A DNA stretch of 64,000 nucleotides, taken from assembly GCF_000975265.2 (NCBI RefSeq), contig NZ_CP083405.1, forward strand, positions 1,178,001 to 1,242,000. Reading direction: 5' to 3'. Positions within the stretch are counted from its first letter, which is position 1. The number at the start of each line of letters is the position of its first letter. The DNA is from Mycobacterium lepromatosis. GTDB lineage: Bacteria > Actinomycetota > Actinomycetes > Mycobacteriales > Mycobacteriaceae. A program made the translations under genes and the position numbers. This document shows, piece by piece, positions 51,332-62,957 of the stretch. A model generated the notes under the pieces. That model was not told the origin of the DNA, made no database searches, and saw only the letters and a program-made list of their open reading frames with translations.

Positions 51332-52519
51332 ATGTCGACATCCCCGACATCACTGCCGCCGCTAGTTGAGCCTGCAAGCCAGCTGAGCCGCGATGAGGTG
51401 ATTAGGTACAGCCGCCATCTGATAATTCCGGGCATGGGCGTCGATGGGCAGAAGCGGCTCAAGAACGCGCGGGTATTGATCATCGGTGCGGGCGGGCTAG
51501 GCGCGCCGGTGTTGCTGTACCTGGCTGCGGCCGGCGTTGGTACGATTGGCATCATCGATTTCGATGTTGTCGACGAGTCTAACCTGCAACGCCAGATTAT
51601 TCATGGTGTAGCCGATGTTGGACGGTCCAAAGCCCAGTCAGCGCGCGACTCAATCGTCGCAATCAACCCACTCGTTCAGGTGCGATTGCATGAGTTCAGG
51701 CTGGAGTCGAGTAATGCGGTTGACCTGTTCAAGCAGTACGACTTGATCGTGGATGGCACCGACAACTTCGCAACTCGGTATCTGGTCAACGACGCCGCGG
51801 TGCTGGCTAAAAAGCCGTACGTGTGGGGGTCGCTCTACCGCTTCGAAGGCCAGGTCTCAGTGTTTTGGGAGGATGCCCCCGACGGACTGGGCCTGAATTA
51901 CCGTGATCTGTACCTGGAGCCACCGTCTCCTGGCATGGTGCCATCCTGCGCGGAAGGCGGCGTGCTGGGCATCATCTGCGCTTCTATCGCGTCGGTGATG
52001 GGCACCGAGGCGATCAAACTGATCACCGGGATCGGTGCGCCGCTGCTCGGCCGATTGATGATCTACGACGCGTTGGCGATGAGCTACCGTACGATCAGGA
52101 TCTGCAAGGACCCGTCCACGCCTAAAATCACGGAGTTGATCGACTACCAGCAATTTTGCGGTGTGGTGTCTGACGATGCGGCCCAAGTGTCTACCGGCTC
52201 CATCGTTACGCCGTGGGAATTGCGCGAGTTGCTGAATTCCGGCAAGAAGCTGGCCTTGATAGATGTTCGTGAGCCTGTCGAGTGGGACATCGTGCGCATC
52301 GACGGCGCTCAGCTTATTCCTCGGTCGTTGATCAACTCGGGTGAGGGTCTGGCAAAACTGCCTCAGGACCGCATGTCGGTGCTGTATTGCAAGACAGGCG
52401 TGCGCTCGGCCGAGACGTTGGCCACTGTGAAAAAGGCTGGTTTCTCCGACGCGGTGCACTTGCAGGGTGGAATTATGGCGTGGGCCAAGCAGGTGCAACC
52501 CGACATGGTGATCTACTAA
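51332..52519 (+). CDS. moeZ: sulfur-carrier adenylyl/sulfurtransferase MoeZ (MoeB-rhodanese fusion)
   Basis: 395 residues. The N-terminal ThiF/MoeB domain shows GAGGLGAPVLLYLAAAGVG (ATP loop), DFDVVDESNLQRQI and SKAQSARDSI. The C-terminal rhodanese domain (about 290-395) holds the persulfide cysteine in VLYCKTGVRSAET. It adenylates and thiocarboxylates small sulfur carriers (MoaD, CysO) used for molybdopterin and cysteine. The MoeB-type CxxC zinc pairs are absent, as in MoeZ. The ATG at 51332 follows AGGAGAG. In M. tuberculosis the gene is Rv3206c (moeB1). Rv3205c follows after 93 bases. Confidence 0.94.
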   Translation: MSTSPTSLPPLVEPASQLSRDEVIRYSRHLIIPGMGVDGQKRLKNARVLIIGAGGLGAPVLLYLAAAGVGTIGIIDFDVVDESNLQRQIIHGVADVGRSKAQSARDSIVAINPLVQVRLHEFRLESSNAVDLFKQYDLIVDGTDNFATRYLVNDAAVLAKKPYVWGSLYRFEGQVSVFWEDAPDGLGLNYRDLYLEPPSPGMVPSCAEGGVLGIICASIASVMGTEAIKLITGIGAPLLGRLMIYDALAMSYRTIRICKDPSTPKITELIDYQQFCGVVSDDAAQVSTGSIVTPWELRELLNSGKKLALIDVREPVEWDIVRIDGAQLIPRSLINSGEGLAKLPQDRMSVLYCKTGVRSAETLATVKKAGFSDAVHLQGGIMAWAKQVQPDMVIY

Positions 52520-52612
52520 TCTGAGATTCGGTCTTGGGTTGGTGGCGACGCGTTCTGCTCGGTTTCGTCGTGATTGCGGTCGCTACTGCCGGGCTCTACT
52601 AGGCTGGCCCGG

Positions 52613-53467
52613 GTGACAGTTGAGCCGCCGCCCGAGCATGTGTTGTCGGCGTTCGGTTTGACCGGTGTGCAGCCCGTCCCATTGGGAGCCAGCTGGGAAG
52701 GTGGCTGGCGGTGTGGTGAAGTTGTATTGTCGATGGTGGCCGACAACGCCCGCGCGGCTTGGTCGGCCCGGGTGCGGGAGACGTTGTTCGTCGATGGTGT
52801 CCGCCTGGCTCGACCGGTCCGCTCGACCGACGGCCGGTACGTGGTCTCTTGCTGGCAGGCCAACACATTCGTTGCCGGTACACCGGAGGCTAGACACGAT
52901 GAAGTCCTCTCGGCGGCGGTGCGACTGCATGAGGCCACCGGCACACTCGAGCGTCCTCGATTTCTGACCCAAGGACCCACGCCGCGTTGGGCGGACGTGG
53001 ATATTTTCATCGCCGCCGACCGTGCCGCCTGGGAGAGCCAGCCGTTGCAGTCGGTACCCTCCGGAGCGTGGACCGCGCCCCTGACGGTTGACGGTCAACG
53101 ATCGGTCGATTTGATCAACCAGCTGGCTGGTCTACGCAAGCCGACCAGGAGCCCGAACCAGCTGGTGCACGGAGATCTTTACGGAACAATGCTTTTCGTG
53201 GGTACGGCGGCGCCGGGGATCACCGACATCACGCCCTACTGGCGTCCAGCGTCATGGGCTGCGGGTGTTGTTGTCGTGGACGCACTGTCCTGGGGTGAAG
53301 CCGACGACGGGCTGATAGAACGCTGGAACGCGCTGCCGGAATGGCCGCAGATGTTGTTGCGCGCATTGATTTTTCGCCTTGCTGTCCACGCACTGCATCC
53401 GCTGTCGACTGCCGAGGCGTTCCCAGGTCTGGCCCGAACCGCGGCGTTGGTCCGGCTAGTGCTCTAA
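52613..53467 (+). CDS. phosphotransferase-like conserved protein (Rv3205c homologue, TIGR02569 type)
   Basis: About 284 residues, highly conserved in mycobacteria: GWRCGEVVLSMVADNARAAW, VDGVRLARPVRSTDGRYVVS, LVHGDLYGTMLFVG, ITPYWRPASWAAGVVVVDAL, SWGEADDGLIERW. The HGDL followed by an aspartate-bearing strand resembles aminoglycoside-phosphotransferase/choline-kinase folds, but the full catalytic HxDxxxxN set is not seen. Substrate unknown. The GTG at 52613 is chosen because MTVEPPPEHVLSAFGLTG fits the family; the frame opens at 52574. Confidence 0.86.
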   Translation: MTVEPPPEHVLSAFGLTGVQPVPLGASWEGGWRCGEVVLSMVADNARAAWSARVRETLFVDGVRLARPVRSTDGRYVVSCWQANTFVAGTPEARHDEVLSAAVRLHEATGTLERPRFLTQGPTPRWADVDIFIAADRAAWESQPLQSVPSGAWTAPLTVDGQRSVDLINQLAGLRKPTRSPNQLVHGDLYGTMLFVGTAAPGITDITPYWRPASWAAGVVVVDALSWGEADDGLIERWNALPEWPQMLLRALIFRLAVHALHPLSTAEAFPGLARTAALVRLVL

Positions 53468-53497
53468 GTCGTGGAGCTGCACTCGACATCGAAGCTA

Positions 53498-53820
53498 CTA
53501 CGACGTCATCCTGATGCTGGCTTCGGTAACGTTGATCTGGATGGCGTGTTCGGTTTGAAATTCGTAGCGAGTCTCGCTCAGCGCCACTTTGTCGTCGACA
53601 GCGAGAATCTCTTCGACGCGTAGCAGTTCTATTGGTCGGGTGATTAAATGTCGCGCCGGATGCCCATACGAGGTGATCACCCGGTGCCATGGCAGGTTAG
53701 AGGAGTCAGTTCGCATGATCTGGTGGGCGATCCGTGGACTGGAAAGGTCCTGCGGCAGAGGCGATGTTGCCTTAGGTGGTGATGCAGCCTGGTGGGATAG
53801 TTGCTATCAGCGAGCGCACC
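53498..53820 (-). pseudogene. alkyltransferase-like DNA-binding protein remnant (Rv3204 homologue)
   Basis: The minus strand shows IPPGCITT, a stop, GNIASAAG, then LSSPRIAHQIMRTDSSNLPW and HRVITSYGHPARHL to the C-terminus at 53498. This is the MGMT/ATL fold: VSTYGDIAxxAG, then PWHRV where methyltransferases have PCHRV. The reactive cysteine is replaced by tryptophan, as in alkyltransferase-like proteins. Frameshifts near 53717-53800 separate the two parts. Confidence 0.8.
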
Positions 53821-53864
53821 CGCTTGGCTGGATTTTCGGTTACCGGTGGCACTGTCAGTGCGTT

Positions 53865-54655
53865 TCTACCTGCTCGCGGATCACGCTGGCAACTTCGGTG
53901 GTCTTGGCATGCGGGGCCACTATGTGGCCGTAGTCGAAAATCGATCAGCTCGCAATCGGGTCCCGATCTTTGTTGGAGCCTTGCGATGAGTTGGTCGCTG
54001 CCGTAGAGACGGGGTCTGTGTTGCTCGTACCAGCGTAATCATCGTTCCTGCAGGCGGTAGCATGACGTAACGGGCCAAATCGCTTCAGTGCGACATGATC
54101 GCTGGAATGCTTAAGATTCCAGCCATATCCTCTGTTGGTCAGCTTGACCAGGTGTTCGTCGAGTTTGGCGTCGGGCAACGCGGGGTTAACCTTTACTTAC
54201 GAGCCCATATTTCTCTAGGCGCGCTTGTGTCATTTCCGGGTAGTCGGGGTGGCAAACATCGCCTCAGCGATCTTGCGCATCCACGCCCTGTCCAATCCGA
54301 TCGCTAGGTCGAGTAGCAGTAGCATGGCAACCTGATTCGAACGAGCCGCTGCCAGATGTGACGTTATAGCGTCGCCGAACGAATGCCCGACCAAACCAGT
54401 ATCGGGCTGTCAACCTTATCTTCGAGCAGTGCGCTCAACGCTGAGACGTTAGCTTCGATGGTCCACGGCGCAGCTCACGATGACCTGCGTAATCTACCAT
54501 ATCCTTTGCGGTAAAAACGATTTCGAACACGTATTCGGTCACATGTTGTCAGCGCTGCCCGTGGCCGTTCAGCCCATGGATAGCGAGAATTCGCACTGGG
54601 TCGGACGGACCGTAGCTGTGCACATGAAGGTCGGTGGTTACCCGTAGACGGTGCT
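53865..54655 (-). pseudogene. lipV: alpha/beta hydrolase (lipV-like) remnant
   Basis: The minus strand begins near 54650 with HVHSYGPSDPVRILAIHGLN, matching the LipV start (ILAIHGLTGHG). VGHSFGDAITSHLAAARSNQ lies near 54400 and contains the nucleophile elbow GHSFG; YGW and the C-terminal FDYGHIVAPHAKTTEVASVI lie near 53950-53880. Frame changes and stops are scattered through it. Order Rv3204-lipV is conserved. Confidence 0.78.
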
Positions 54656-55093
54656 AGTTGAGAGCGGATGTTCTCGGCTGATGGGTGATCGGCGTGCTGT
54701 GGCGGCTTGACTACTCGGTGGGCATCCCACTCGTCGTCTGGCGCGGGGACAACAAAAGCTTGATCGAGTGCATAGGCTTTGTCGTCGAAATCGATGGCTA
54801 GGTGCTGTTCTAACGCATCGATTTCAGGTACTTCGCGCGCCTGGTACGGTGCCTTTGACGTCCTTCACGATCATAACCCTTCCTTAGCTTATCTAAGGAT
54901 CATCGAAACTGGCCTTCGGGGGACAAGCAGTTCGGTGTTGTCGGACAGCAACGCTCCGTTGTCGTTTTGCAGCTGCGTGTTTCGGCTGTCCAGGTAGGGG
55001 TATCCGACCGATATTAGCCAAGTTGCCAGTTTCACCGTTGGCCCACTCCCTAGCTCGGGGTGGTGAATAGGATCGGGGGGTTAAGCTGGGGCG
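54656..55093. other. spacer between lipV and adnA remnants
   Basis: About 440 bases. A minus-strand reading IDALEQHLAIDFDDKAYALD with QAFVVPAPDDEWD near 54830-54720 looks like former coding sequence but matches no family I know and has no counterpart between lipV and adnA in M. tuberculosis. Confidence 0.35.
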
Positions 55094-58000
55094 ATGTCGC
55101 AGCTACTTGGCGTATGTGAGCAATGCAGTGCAGCGCACAAATTTGTCAGATCTACGTGATTGCATGTGGCTATGTCATACACCTGGGGTGTTGAGGCGCG
55201 CCATTCTAGAGCCGGGTGCACGCAGTCTAATCCTGGGCTACTCGGGTACCGGCAAGAGCAGCCTGCTGGTTGACGACGGTGGCATACGTGCGTGCCGGCA
55301 GATACCCACATAGCAGGCTCTCTCACATCGTTGCCGGTGTTGAACCGGAATCGGTTCCGTTGCTTACCGACTCTGTCCGGATTGGCATACCGGCGTGCAG
55401 CTCGCTGACGACGGCGTTGCTGCGTTCGCGCACACCTGGATGTTGTCGGGTGGCGGTCCGCGAGTCCTTGATACGCACTGTGCACGGTACGTCTACGCGG
55501 TTTTGCGGCGGGTCGGCTATGTGCTTTCGTGGCTGGTTACCAGCGCCGAGCAAGACGCCATCATCCGCGAGTTGCTGGCCGGTGACCTACCCCAGACGTA
55601 CCGCGCTTCGCGACGGTATGGTGGTCCTATCTACGACCCGTTGTAAGCACCGCGGATTTCCCCAGAGAGCTGCGAAAACCTTTTGGCGCGTTGCGCCCCC
55701 CTGCGCGGTGTAGAAGCGTTGGAGTTGGATCGATTGGTCCGCGTGTGCCGGCGTCCGGAATGGGACGCTGTCGGCCAATGCGCAAGGTAGTACCAGCAAA
55801 TCGATGCTGCTGCGCCCTGTGGTCGGAATGGCGGTCGCAGCAGGCGACGACTCCGGCGCTAGTCCCCGTTGAACTTGCGGGTGCTGCGCTGTCGGCTTTC
55901 ACGGTCAATCCTGCACTGCTAGCAGCCGAACGTACCTCAGGTTCGGCTTTTGCTTATCGATGATGCTCAGCAACTTGACCCGCAGGCTGCCCGCCTGGTT
56001 TTGGTACTGGCTACCGGGATGGCGTAGGTGTTGGTTGCCAGCGACCCCAATCAGACAGTGTTCAGTTTTCGGAGCGGCGAGCTGGCCGGATTGCTATACG
56101 ACAATCCCCTCCCAACCGGGTGCTGCTTTCCCGGTCGGTCGGTGACGTTAACCGTGTCGCACTGCTGTGCACCGGCAGCGCGCGCCGTCAGCAGCATCGT
56201 GTGTGGGCTTACCGGGTGGCGTCGGCGGCAGGCAGATCGATGGCACTGAGGGCGAGGGCGGATCAGTCACGGTACGACTGGCCGCCTCGGTCCACGCGAA
56301 AACGTCGATAATCGGCCGATACGCTGAGGTGTGCGCATATAATCGACAGGGTGCCGTGGTCGGCCAAATGGCGGTCCGTCGTTCGGTCGGTGCCACTGGG
56401 CCTCCGCGCGGCTTGGCTGCGGCCGGGGTTCCGGTCGCGGTACCTTTTACCAGTGGGCCGTTGTCCGCGGAGCCCGCGGCACGAGCGTTGCTCACAGTTT
56501 TGTCGGCGATGGCTGTAGAGCTGGATGGCGAACAGACGTTGGCACTACCGACCGGGCCAATTGGTCGCGTCGACCCAGTTTCGCTCCGGCAGCTGTGTTG
56601 ATCGCTGCAGCGCAGTTAACTCCGATCGTCCATTGGCGATTTCGATAATCTCTTGGTGGAGGTGCTGGCCGATGGAGCGCCGGTATCGGGTGCGTGTTCA
56701 GGGCCGCTGCAGTGGGTGCGTGCCGTCCTGGATGTGGCCGCCGGCTGCGCCTTAGGTACGGTGAAGATCCGCGCTACACATGGTGGGCGGTGTGGCATCA
56801 GTCTGGTCTCTGCAACATTGTCTGCTGGCGGCAAGCGAGCGCAGCGGCCCGGCCGGAGCCCAGGGGCCTTGAGACAGTTACCGTGTTGTGCGACATCATT
56901 GATTATTACTTGTGCCATACGTCAGGTGCGCCGTTGCGCCGGCTTGCGGAAGATGTTGCTGCGCTGCATTTGCCAACCGTCAGGTGCGAGGAGTCAGGGC
57001 GACGGCGCAGGTTAGGGTGCCCAATGTGCACGTGGCATTGTGACAGGAATGGGATTTGATAGTCATCGCCGGTATGCAGGAAGGAAGGGCTGTGGTCCAA
57101 CACGGTTCCCCGTGGGGGTGCGCGGGCACTTAATGACTGCTCGACGGTATTACTGAGCATGTCTCCGTGCAGGTGCTGTTCCTGGCCTAGGAGCTGCGGT
57201 TCTTGTTGGCGGCGATGGGCTGTTGCCGCCTGCTAAGGGCTGGCATAGACAGTGACGCCGACGGGCCGGGTCTCGGGGTAGCGTTGCCATCGGCGTTTTT
57301 TCTCGAGATCGCTAAATGGGCCGCGGGTGACAGTGATCACGAAGTGGCGCAGCTTGTTTCGTACATACGATTGCTGTTATAAACGACGCTGATGGGACGA
57401 CTACGCGGCGTTTTCTGTGCGCCCGACGGTGCGGTGGACGACATAGTTCGAGTTTGTGCAGCAATCCAATTGGCGCGGTTGGCCAACGCTGATATGTGGC
57501 GGGTGCCGACTCGATCGGATGGCATGGCCTGATTCCGGTCAGCAGTAGTGATCGGTTCTGCGGTGGCAACGGTCTTTTCACGTTAATGCCGTCAACCCTG
57601 CAGACACACAAAGAGTGTTCGCCGCGTTGGTTAGTTGAACGGCACGGCGGAACCAATGCACGAGAGCTGCTGTCGGCCATCAGTTCGGTGCTGTATGTGT
57701 TGATCGCCGAACCGGACAAAAGGTAATCGCAACTGCTGGCCGAGTTGGACCGGTCCTGGTAGCACCTGCCCTTCGACGCCCAGTGGCATTCGCTCAACGA
57801 GCTTGCCCGGCGTCGCGCGATGATACAGAAGTTCGTCGAATTGCGTGCCCAGATCCGATACGAACTGGCTGATGTCGGCGTCGATGGAACGCGTGGTGAG
57901 TCGTGCGAGTCTGAGGATTAAGCCGGCGATGTCTGGCTGCCCGGTCGGGTCGATTGGCTTGGAAAGCGATGTTTTCGGCCGGCTGGTGATCGTCGACATC

Positions 58001-58345
58001 AAAACCAGCAAAACGGCGGTCAGCAAGGACGATACGCAACAACACGCCCAGCTGGCGACGTATAAATTGGCGGTGGCCGAAAGTATGCTCTCAGCCGACC
58101 CGTCAGCATGGAGCCCGGCGGTGCTCGCCTAGTCTATCTTGGCAGGACCGGGCCGGCGGACGCCGTCGAACGCGAGCAGGATCCACATAACACCAGCTGA
58201 TCGTGATCATTGGTGCAACGTTGTTCGGTAGGCGGCCAACGCGGCAGCTGGCCCGCGGTTCATCACCCGACGCAACGACGGTTGCGTGCACTGCTCTATA
58301 CGGCCGTATTTGTCCGGCCCGAACCGACAGGTTTGCGCTGTGACT
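55094..58345 (+). pseudogene. adnA: AdnA helicase-nuclease subunit remnant (Rv3202c homologue)
   Basis: Blocks of the UvrD-like helicase are spread over all three frames. Walker A is in ILEPGARSLILGYSGTGKSS at 55200-55260. VEPESVPLLTDSVRIGIPA is near 55335, LVTSAEQDAIIRELLAGDLP near 55540-55590, and SDPNQTVFSFRSGELAGLL near 56040. The RecB-type nuclease motif is in RLVIVDIKTSKTAVSKDDTQ with HAQLATYKLAVAES at 57980-58090. Total length fits the about 1050-codon parent gene, so decay is by point changes and small indels. AdnA works with AdnB to resect double-strand breaks. Confidence 0.85.
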
Positions 58346-61338
58346 GGATCTGTGGGTGATGATTCGCTACGCGCGGCTGGATTTAAGTCGGCACGCTAAG
58401 ACTACTTTCGCCCATCTACGATTAAGCAGCCGTTATCGCCGTGCCGTAGGGTCCGTTTTGTCGGCACTGATAATGACGACAAAACGGAAACGATGGTCGT
58501 GCGGGTGGTCCTGCGTTAGTCGTCAACGGCTACACAGAATCGGGCTAGGTTCTGTGTTTGACGTTTACCCGCAAGGCTGTCAGCCGGCTGTTGCGCCGCG
58601 TTCGTTCCCGGTTGGCCTGTATCGGATCCGGGTCTGGACTAGTTCCGCCGTACCGACAGTCGCCGGATCGGTAGTCAGCACCTAACACGCTTGCGCCGGT
58701 TCGCTGTTCCATGACTATGGCCTGTTGTTACCCGTCGAGCCCGACACCCGGCTGCTCAGCGAAACCGAGCTGTAGCAGCTGGCCTTCGACGTCGTCACGG
58801 GTATAGCGGCGAGCAGAACACGGACAAGACCCCGGCCGCGGTGACCTCAATGGTGCTACGCTTGTCGGATCAACTCGCGAGGCATCTGGTGGATGCCCAG
58901 CAGTTCCGTGACATCCTGTGGAACAGGAGTGGCTGTTGCACGCCTTGTCGACGGGCCCCTACCAGAGTTCCTGCGGCCTCAGCCAGTGGCTGCTGCCGAT
59001 GTTGGTCACCCGGACCGAACGCGCCGGCTGGTCTCGCTGTTCGACGCGCTGGCTGAGTGGATGCGCGCCGCGAAGATGATGGATTTCGGTGTTCAGATGG
59101 CCTGCGCGACGTGTTTGGTCGCGACGTTCCCGCAAGTCGGTCAAGACCTGCGCAGCCGCTACCGGGTGGTGGTGCTCAACGGGTACCAAGACACTGGACA
59201 CGCCCAGCGCGTCGCGTTGTCGGGGGTGGCGGCAACGACGGAGACGGCGAACTGGCGTTGACAGCGGTAGGGATTCCCATTCAGTCCATTTACGGATGGC
59301 ACGGTGCCTTCGCGACGAACTTGCTTAGTTTTCACCAACGCTTTCCCCGATTCGGGGGTAATACCGTGCCGGTGTTAGAGCTGCGGGTCAGCTGGCGTAA
59401 TTCGCCCCGCGCTCTACATGTAGCCAACGACATATCCGCGGAAGCGCGACGACGATCGGTTGTGGTCCGCGCGCTGCGCTCGTTCCCGGACGTCCCGAGC
59501 TGATGCCGTACGCACTACGTTGCTTCCCTACGTGCGCGCCGTACGCTAGTGGATCGCCTACCACGTATCCGCACACTACCAGCGAGCAGACGCCGTCGGT
59601 GCTGGTGCATTGCAATGAGGACGCTGCATCCATCGCTTATGCTCTGCTCGCCCGCGGAATCCCGGTAGAAGTCAGGTCGGCCTGGCCGGCCTGCTATCCC
59701 TACCTTAAGTCGCTAATGTGGTGGTTATGCTGCGGTTCGTCGCTGACTCTACGGTCGGCACCGCGGCAATGCGCGTGCTGACTGGTCCCTGCTAACGGCT
59801 CGGTGGTTGCGATGTCGCCGCGCTACAGCGGGGCGCGTTGGTGCTGGGTGGGCTATCCTCCTTCGAGGTACGTTTCACCCGAGTAGATCATGATGGCGCT
59901 CAGCGGTCCTGGGGTTGATATCGCTTCTCTGGCCGACGCTCTCGGCGACCTCAGAGTAGCTATTTCGTATTCGGTTCTGGGCTATCAGCGCATCTGTGTC
60001 TTGGCCGACGAACTAATTGCGCTACGCGGCTATCTGTGTCTTAGCTGCCCGACCTGGTTGCTTAAATACGTCGTGTGCCGGGCGTAGACTGCGAAATCCA
60101 AGTGCTGCCAGCCCAGCTCCCGGGTGCTTGGGCCGGTGCCAAACACTTCGACGCCTTAGCTGATGTGGTCGCCGAGTATGCCGAGCGGGCAATCACTACG
60201 ACGAGTGAGACCAATGCATCGACCGCAGCTAAGCTGTCGCACTCGGCATTCCTGTGCTGGATCCATCGGGTGTCACCAAGCGAAAGCAGCTTTCGGACAA
60301 GATCTCCGTTCGTCGTAACCGACTTGAGCAGCGGCGTGTCAACGAGGAACGCCGTCTGTTGTACGTGCGCACCATCAGGGTCGAAGACACGTTGTTGGTA
60401 TTCGGTCATGACGGGGTCCCGTGGGGATCAAGCCGCGCGGTCCGCCGGTTTTCCTGTGCGCACTCAAGGACATTATCGGCCGCGGCCGGCGATCCCCTGC
60501 GGGGTGGTTTAACAGTGGGAACCTGCGCCTGACTATGGGAAACGAAATAGGCTGCGCGACAAAGTTGTCGAAGTTGTCCAGCCTGTTGGCCGGGCTCCGC
60601 GGCGACGTCGAACACGGGGCAGTGCTAGTGGTCGCCACGATAGTGGACGGCATGGCTCGCCCTAGCACTGATATCGAAGGCTGGACTGCCGGTGTCGATG
60701 CCCTACTGGTCGAGTGTGTAAGCGCCGGAAGGTGTCTTGCCTGCACTCTGCCCAGTTAGGTGTCGGTCACTGGTCTGGTGGACCTGGCTCGAGATCCGAT
60801 CGATGCGGTTCGACCGCTAATACATCGGCTGCCCACCCGCCCGCATTACTGGGCAACACGTTTCACGCCCGGATTAATCGGTTCTACGGCGCAGAACGGC
60901 TGTTCGATCTTGCCGACTTGCCAGGTGCTGCAGACTCCGACGTCGGAGACACCCGGGAGTTGGCCGCGTTGCAGGCAGCATTTGGCCGATAGCGGTGGGT
61001 TATCCGCACGTTCATGGCGGTCGAGATTGCTATTCGAAATACCCATCGGCTGTACTGTGCTGCGTGGTCGCGTTGACACGGTGTTAGTCGATCTTGATGG
61101 CTACATCACCGTGGTGGATTGGAAGACCGGTGAGTCGCCGCGCGGGCCGGAGGCCATGCGTCAGGTCGCCGCCTACTGCTTGGCGTGGACCGTTTTGTGC
61201 GGACGCCCAGAGTCATCGGTGCGCGCGGTCTTTGTGCAACTTGCTACGTGCTTAGCGGAGTCACAGTCATCCCCGACTAGCTGCTTGAAGCTACCGATCT
61301 GGCGGGGCTGCTGGGTGAGCTGCACTGCCGACGTGTGA
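58340..61338 (+). pseudogene. adnB: AdnB helicase-nuclease subunit remnant (Rv3201c homologue)
   Basis: It follows adnA directly. Readable parts are LTFTRKA-like sequence near 58560, YGLLLPVEPDTRLLSETEL near 58715-58775, and LSDQLARHLVDAQQFRDILW near 58865. YRVVVLNGYQDTGHAQRVAL at 59160-59220 is a damaged DEYQDT motif. GIPIQSIYGWHGAFATNLL is near 59270 and WRNSPRALHVANDI near 59390. The nuclease domain VLRGRVDTVLVDLDGYITVV with DWKTGESPRGPEAMRQ lies at 61060-61170. Numerous stops. With adnA also dead, the whole AdnAB pathway is missing here. Confidence 0.85.
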
Positions 61339-61379
61339 CGGGCGCTGTTCAGATATTGGGGAGCCAGCGATGGTGGTTA

Positions 61380-62290
61380 CATAGGTGTCGTGTGCTGGGT
61401 TCAGGCAATGATGGATTGCCGTTGCGCAACAGTAGGTTGCCGGCATCGCGGCGGTTTCTAGAAGATATTGGCTGCCCAGCCTGGTCATCTTCCTGGTTGG
61501 TGTCCTGGTGTACACTCGAGGTTCACTCTAGCCTGGTGCGCGTGTATCACCCGACGAATGGCCATTGCCTTTGGGGGTGTTGTTCGCGGTCAATGTTGTT
61601 GGTCTAACAGGACCGAAGTGGGTATTGCGACGTGAGGGTAATGTCGGGTTGACATTCTTGGATTGCCTTTATTGTGCGGCCATGCCGTTATCGGTGATCG
61701 GCTACGGTACCAACGGCAAAACGGCGGTCGCCGCGAGGCTAAGCGATGAGGCCGCGCGGGGTGAGATGGATGTCGTTGACACCCTGCCCTCGAACACGCC
61801 TCGACCGCCGGCTTGGTCACGGTGCGCGGCAACGCCACCAAATCCGGTGTGCTGCGGTTGGCCGTGACCCAGCATTCTTCCTCGATCGTCGTCGCTACCG
61901 GTCGCGGTGATACCGCCGTGTTGGTTATCTTGATGGCTCGAGAGCGGTCGCCTGACGATCAAGATCGTGGCGTCGATCCACTAGACCGAGAATCAGCACC
62001 TGTTACAGCAATTGGGTGCTGACCTTGTGGTGGTCTCGTCGGCAACCTCCGGTCGGCTGCTCGGCCTTGTCACCCCACCACCACGCCCGGGGTCGTGGAA
62101 GTGATTGAGCATCTGTTAACTCCGCACTCCGGATTGGCGATTGCTGAACGCGAGGTGGAGCAGATCGAGGTCGGCGGATCCCCGCCCCGGCATTTGCGCT
62201 ACATTGTGCTTGGTGTGGTGCGTGATGGCTACCTAATGCACATCGTTGCAGCGGTTCCCGGGATCTGCGATCTCACGTTGTTGTGTGGTG
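61380..62290 (+). pseudogene. RCK-domain potassium channel remnant (Rv3200c homologue)
   Basis: Readable parts include the pore region LTFLDCLYCAAMPLSVIGYG at 61650-61710 (selectivity filter TTGYG altered to VIGYG), GTNGKTAVAARLSDEAARGE, and DVVDTLPSNT. After a shift they continue VRGNATKSGVLRLAVTQHSS and SIVVATGRGDTAVLVILMAR at 61815-61945. The C-terminal RCK part is VEVIEHLLTPHSGLAIAERE and EVGGSPPRHLRYIVLGVVRD at 62095-62225. M. tuberculosis colinearity ends with this gene; uvrD2, which should follow, is not present. Confidence 0.83.
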
Positions 62291-62957
62291 GCCGGGGGTG
62301 TTGGTGTTTGTGGCAGGAATTGTTGGTCGGTTTCATAGGTGGCAGGTGAAGTAGTGTTCTGGTGTGCCATCGCTGGCCGATACGGTCGGGAGTTTGGTGG
62401 GCTAGCCTAGATCTTGTTGGCGCTGGGTGTTGGGGGCGCTTTCGGGTGCATGCTATGGCTGTGGGGTGTCTGTTTGTTCACCGGCCCTCGGCCAGCCGGT
62501 GTGCCCCCGGCTGTGTTGGTGCCGTGTTGGTTTCACAGTTCGTCGATGACCTCGCAGCCGGTGATGACGCGTACGGCGGTGCTCTAGCCTAGGGCAGTAC
62601 TTGACTTTTTGTGGGGATCGACCGCGGAAGGAAGATAAAAGCCATCCACGGCGTGATCTGGTGACTTGTGCGCGTGGCGGGCTAACACATCACCAGAAAA
62701 GCGCAACTGATCCCCGGCCACCCGCCACACCAGACGCACCCCCAGCATCGCCAGCTTCGATGTCGCGGCCGGTGACCAACACCAACTACTCGGCGGCCCT
62801 TGCAAGCAGCCCACCTACGCCGCGACCAACCCTAAACCACCAACACAACCCACACCACCGATCCCCACCACATAACCCACCACACCCCTCAACCACACAA
62901 AACCAAACCAGCAAGAAATAACCACCAACAACCAGCACAACCACACCTGGCGTGCCC
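62291..62957. other. join region with an A/C-rich low-complexity tract
   Basis: No gene is recognised between the channel remnant and furB. From about 62826 to 62946 the plus strand is almost only A and C (about nine G or T in roughly 120 bases), with CCACCA/CCCACC-type words. This tract lies immediately downstream of the furB stop. The synteny break to the Rv2358-Rv2359 neighbourhood falls within this stretch. Confidence 0.6.
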
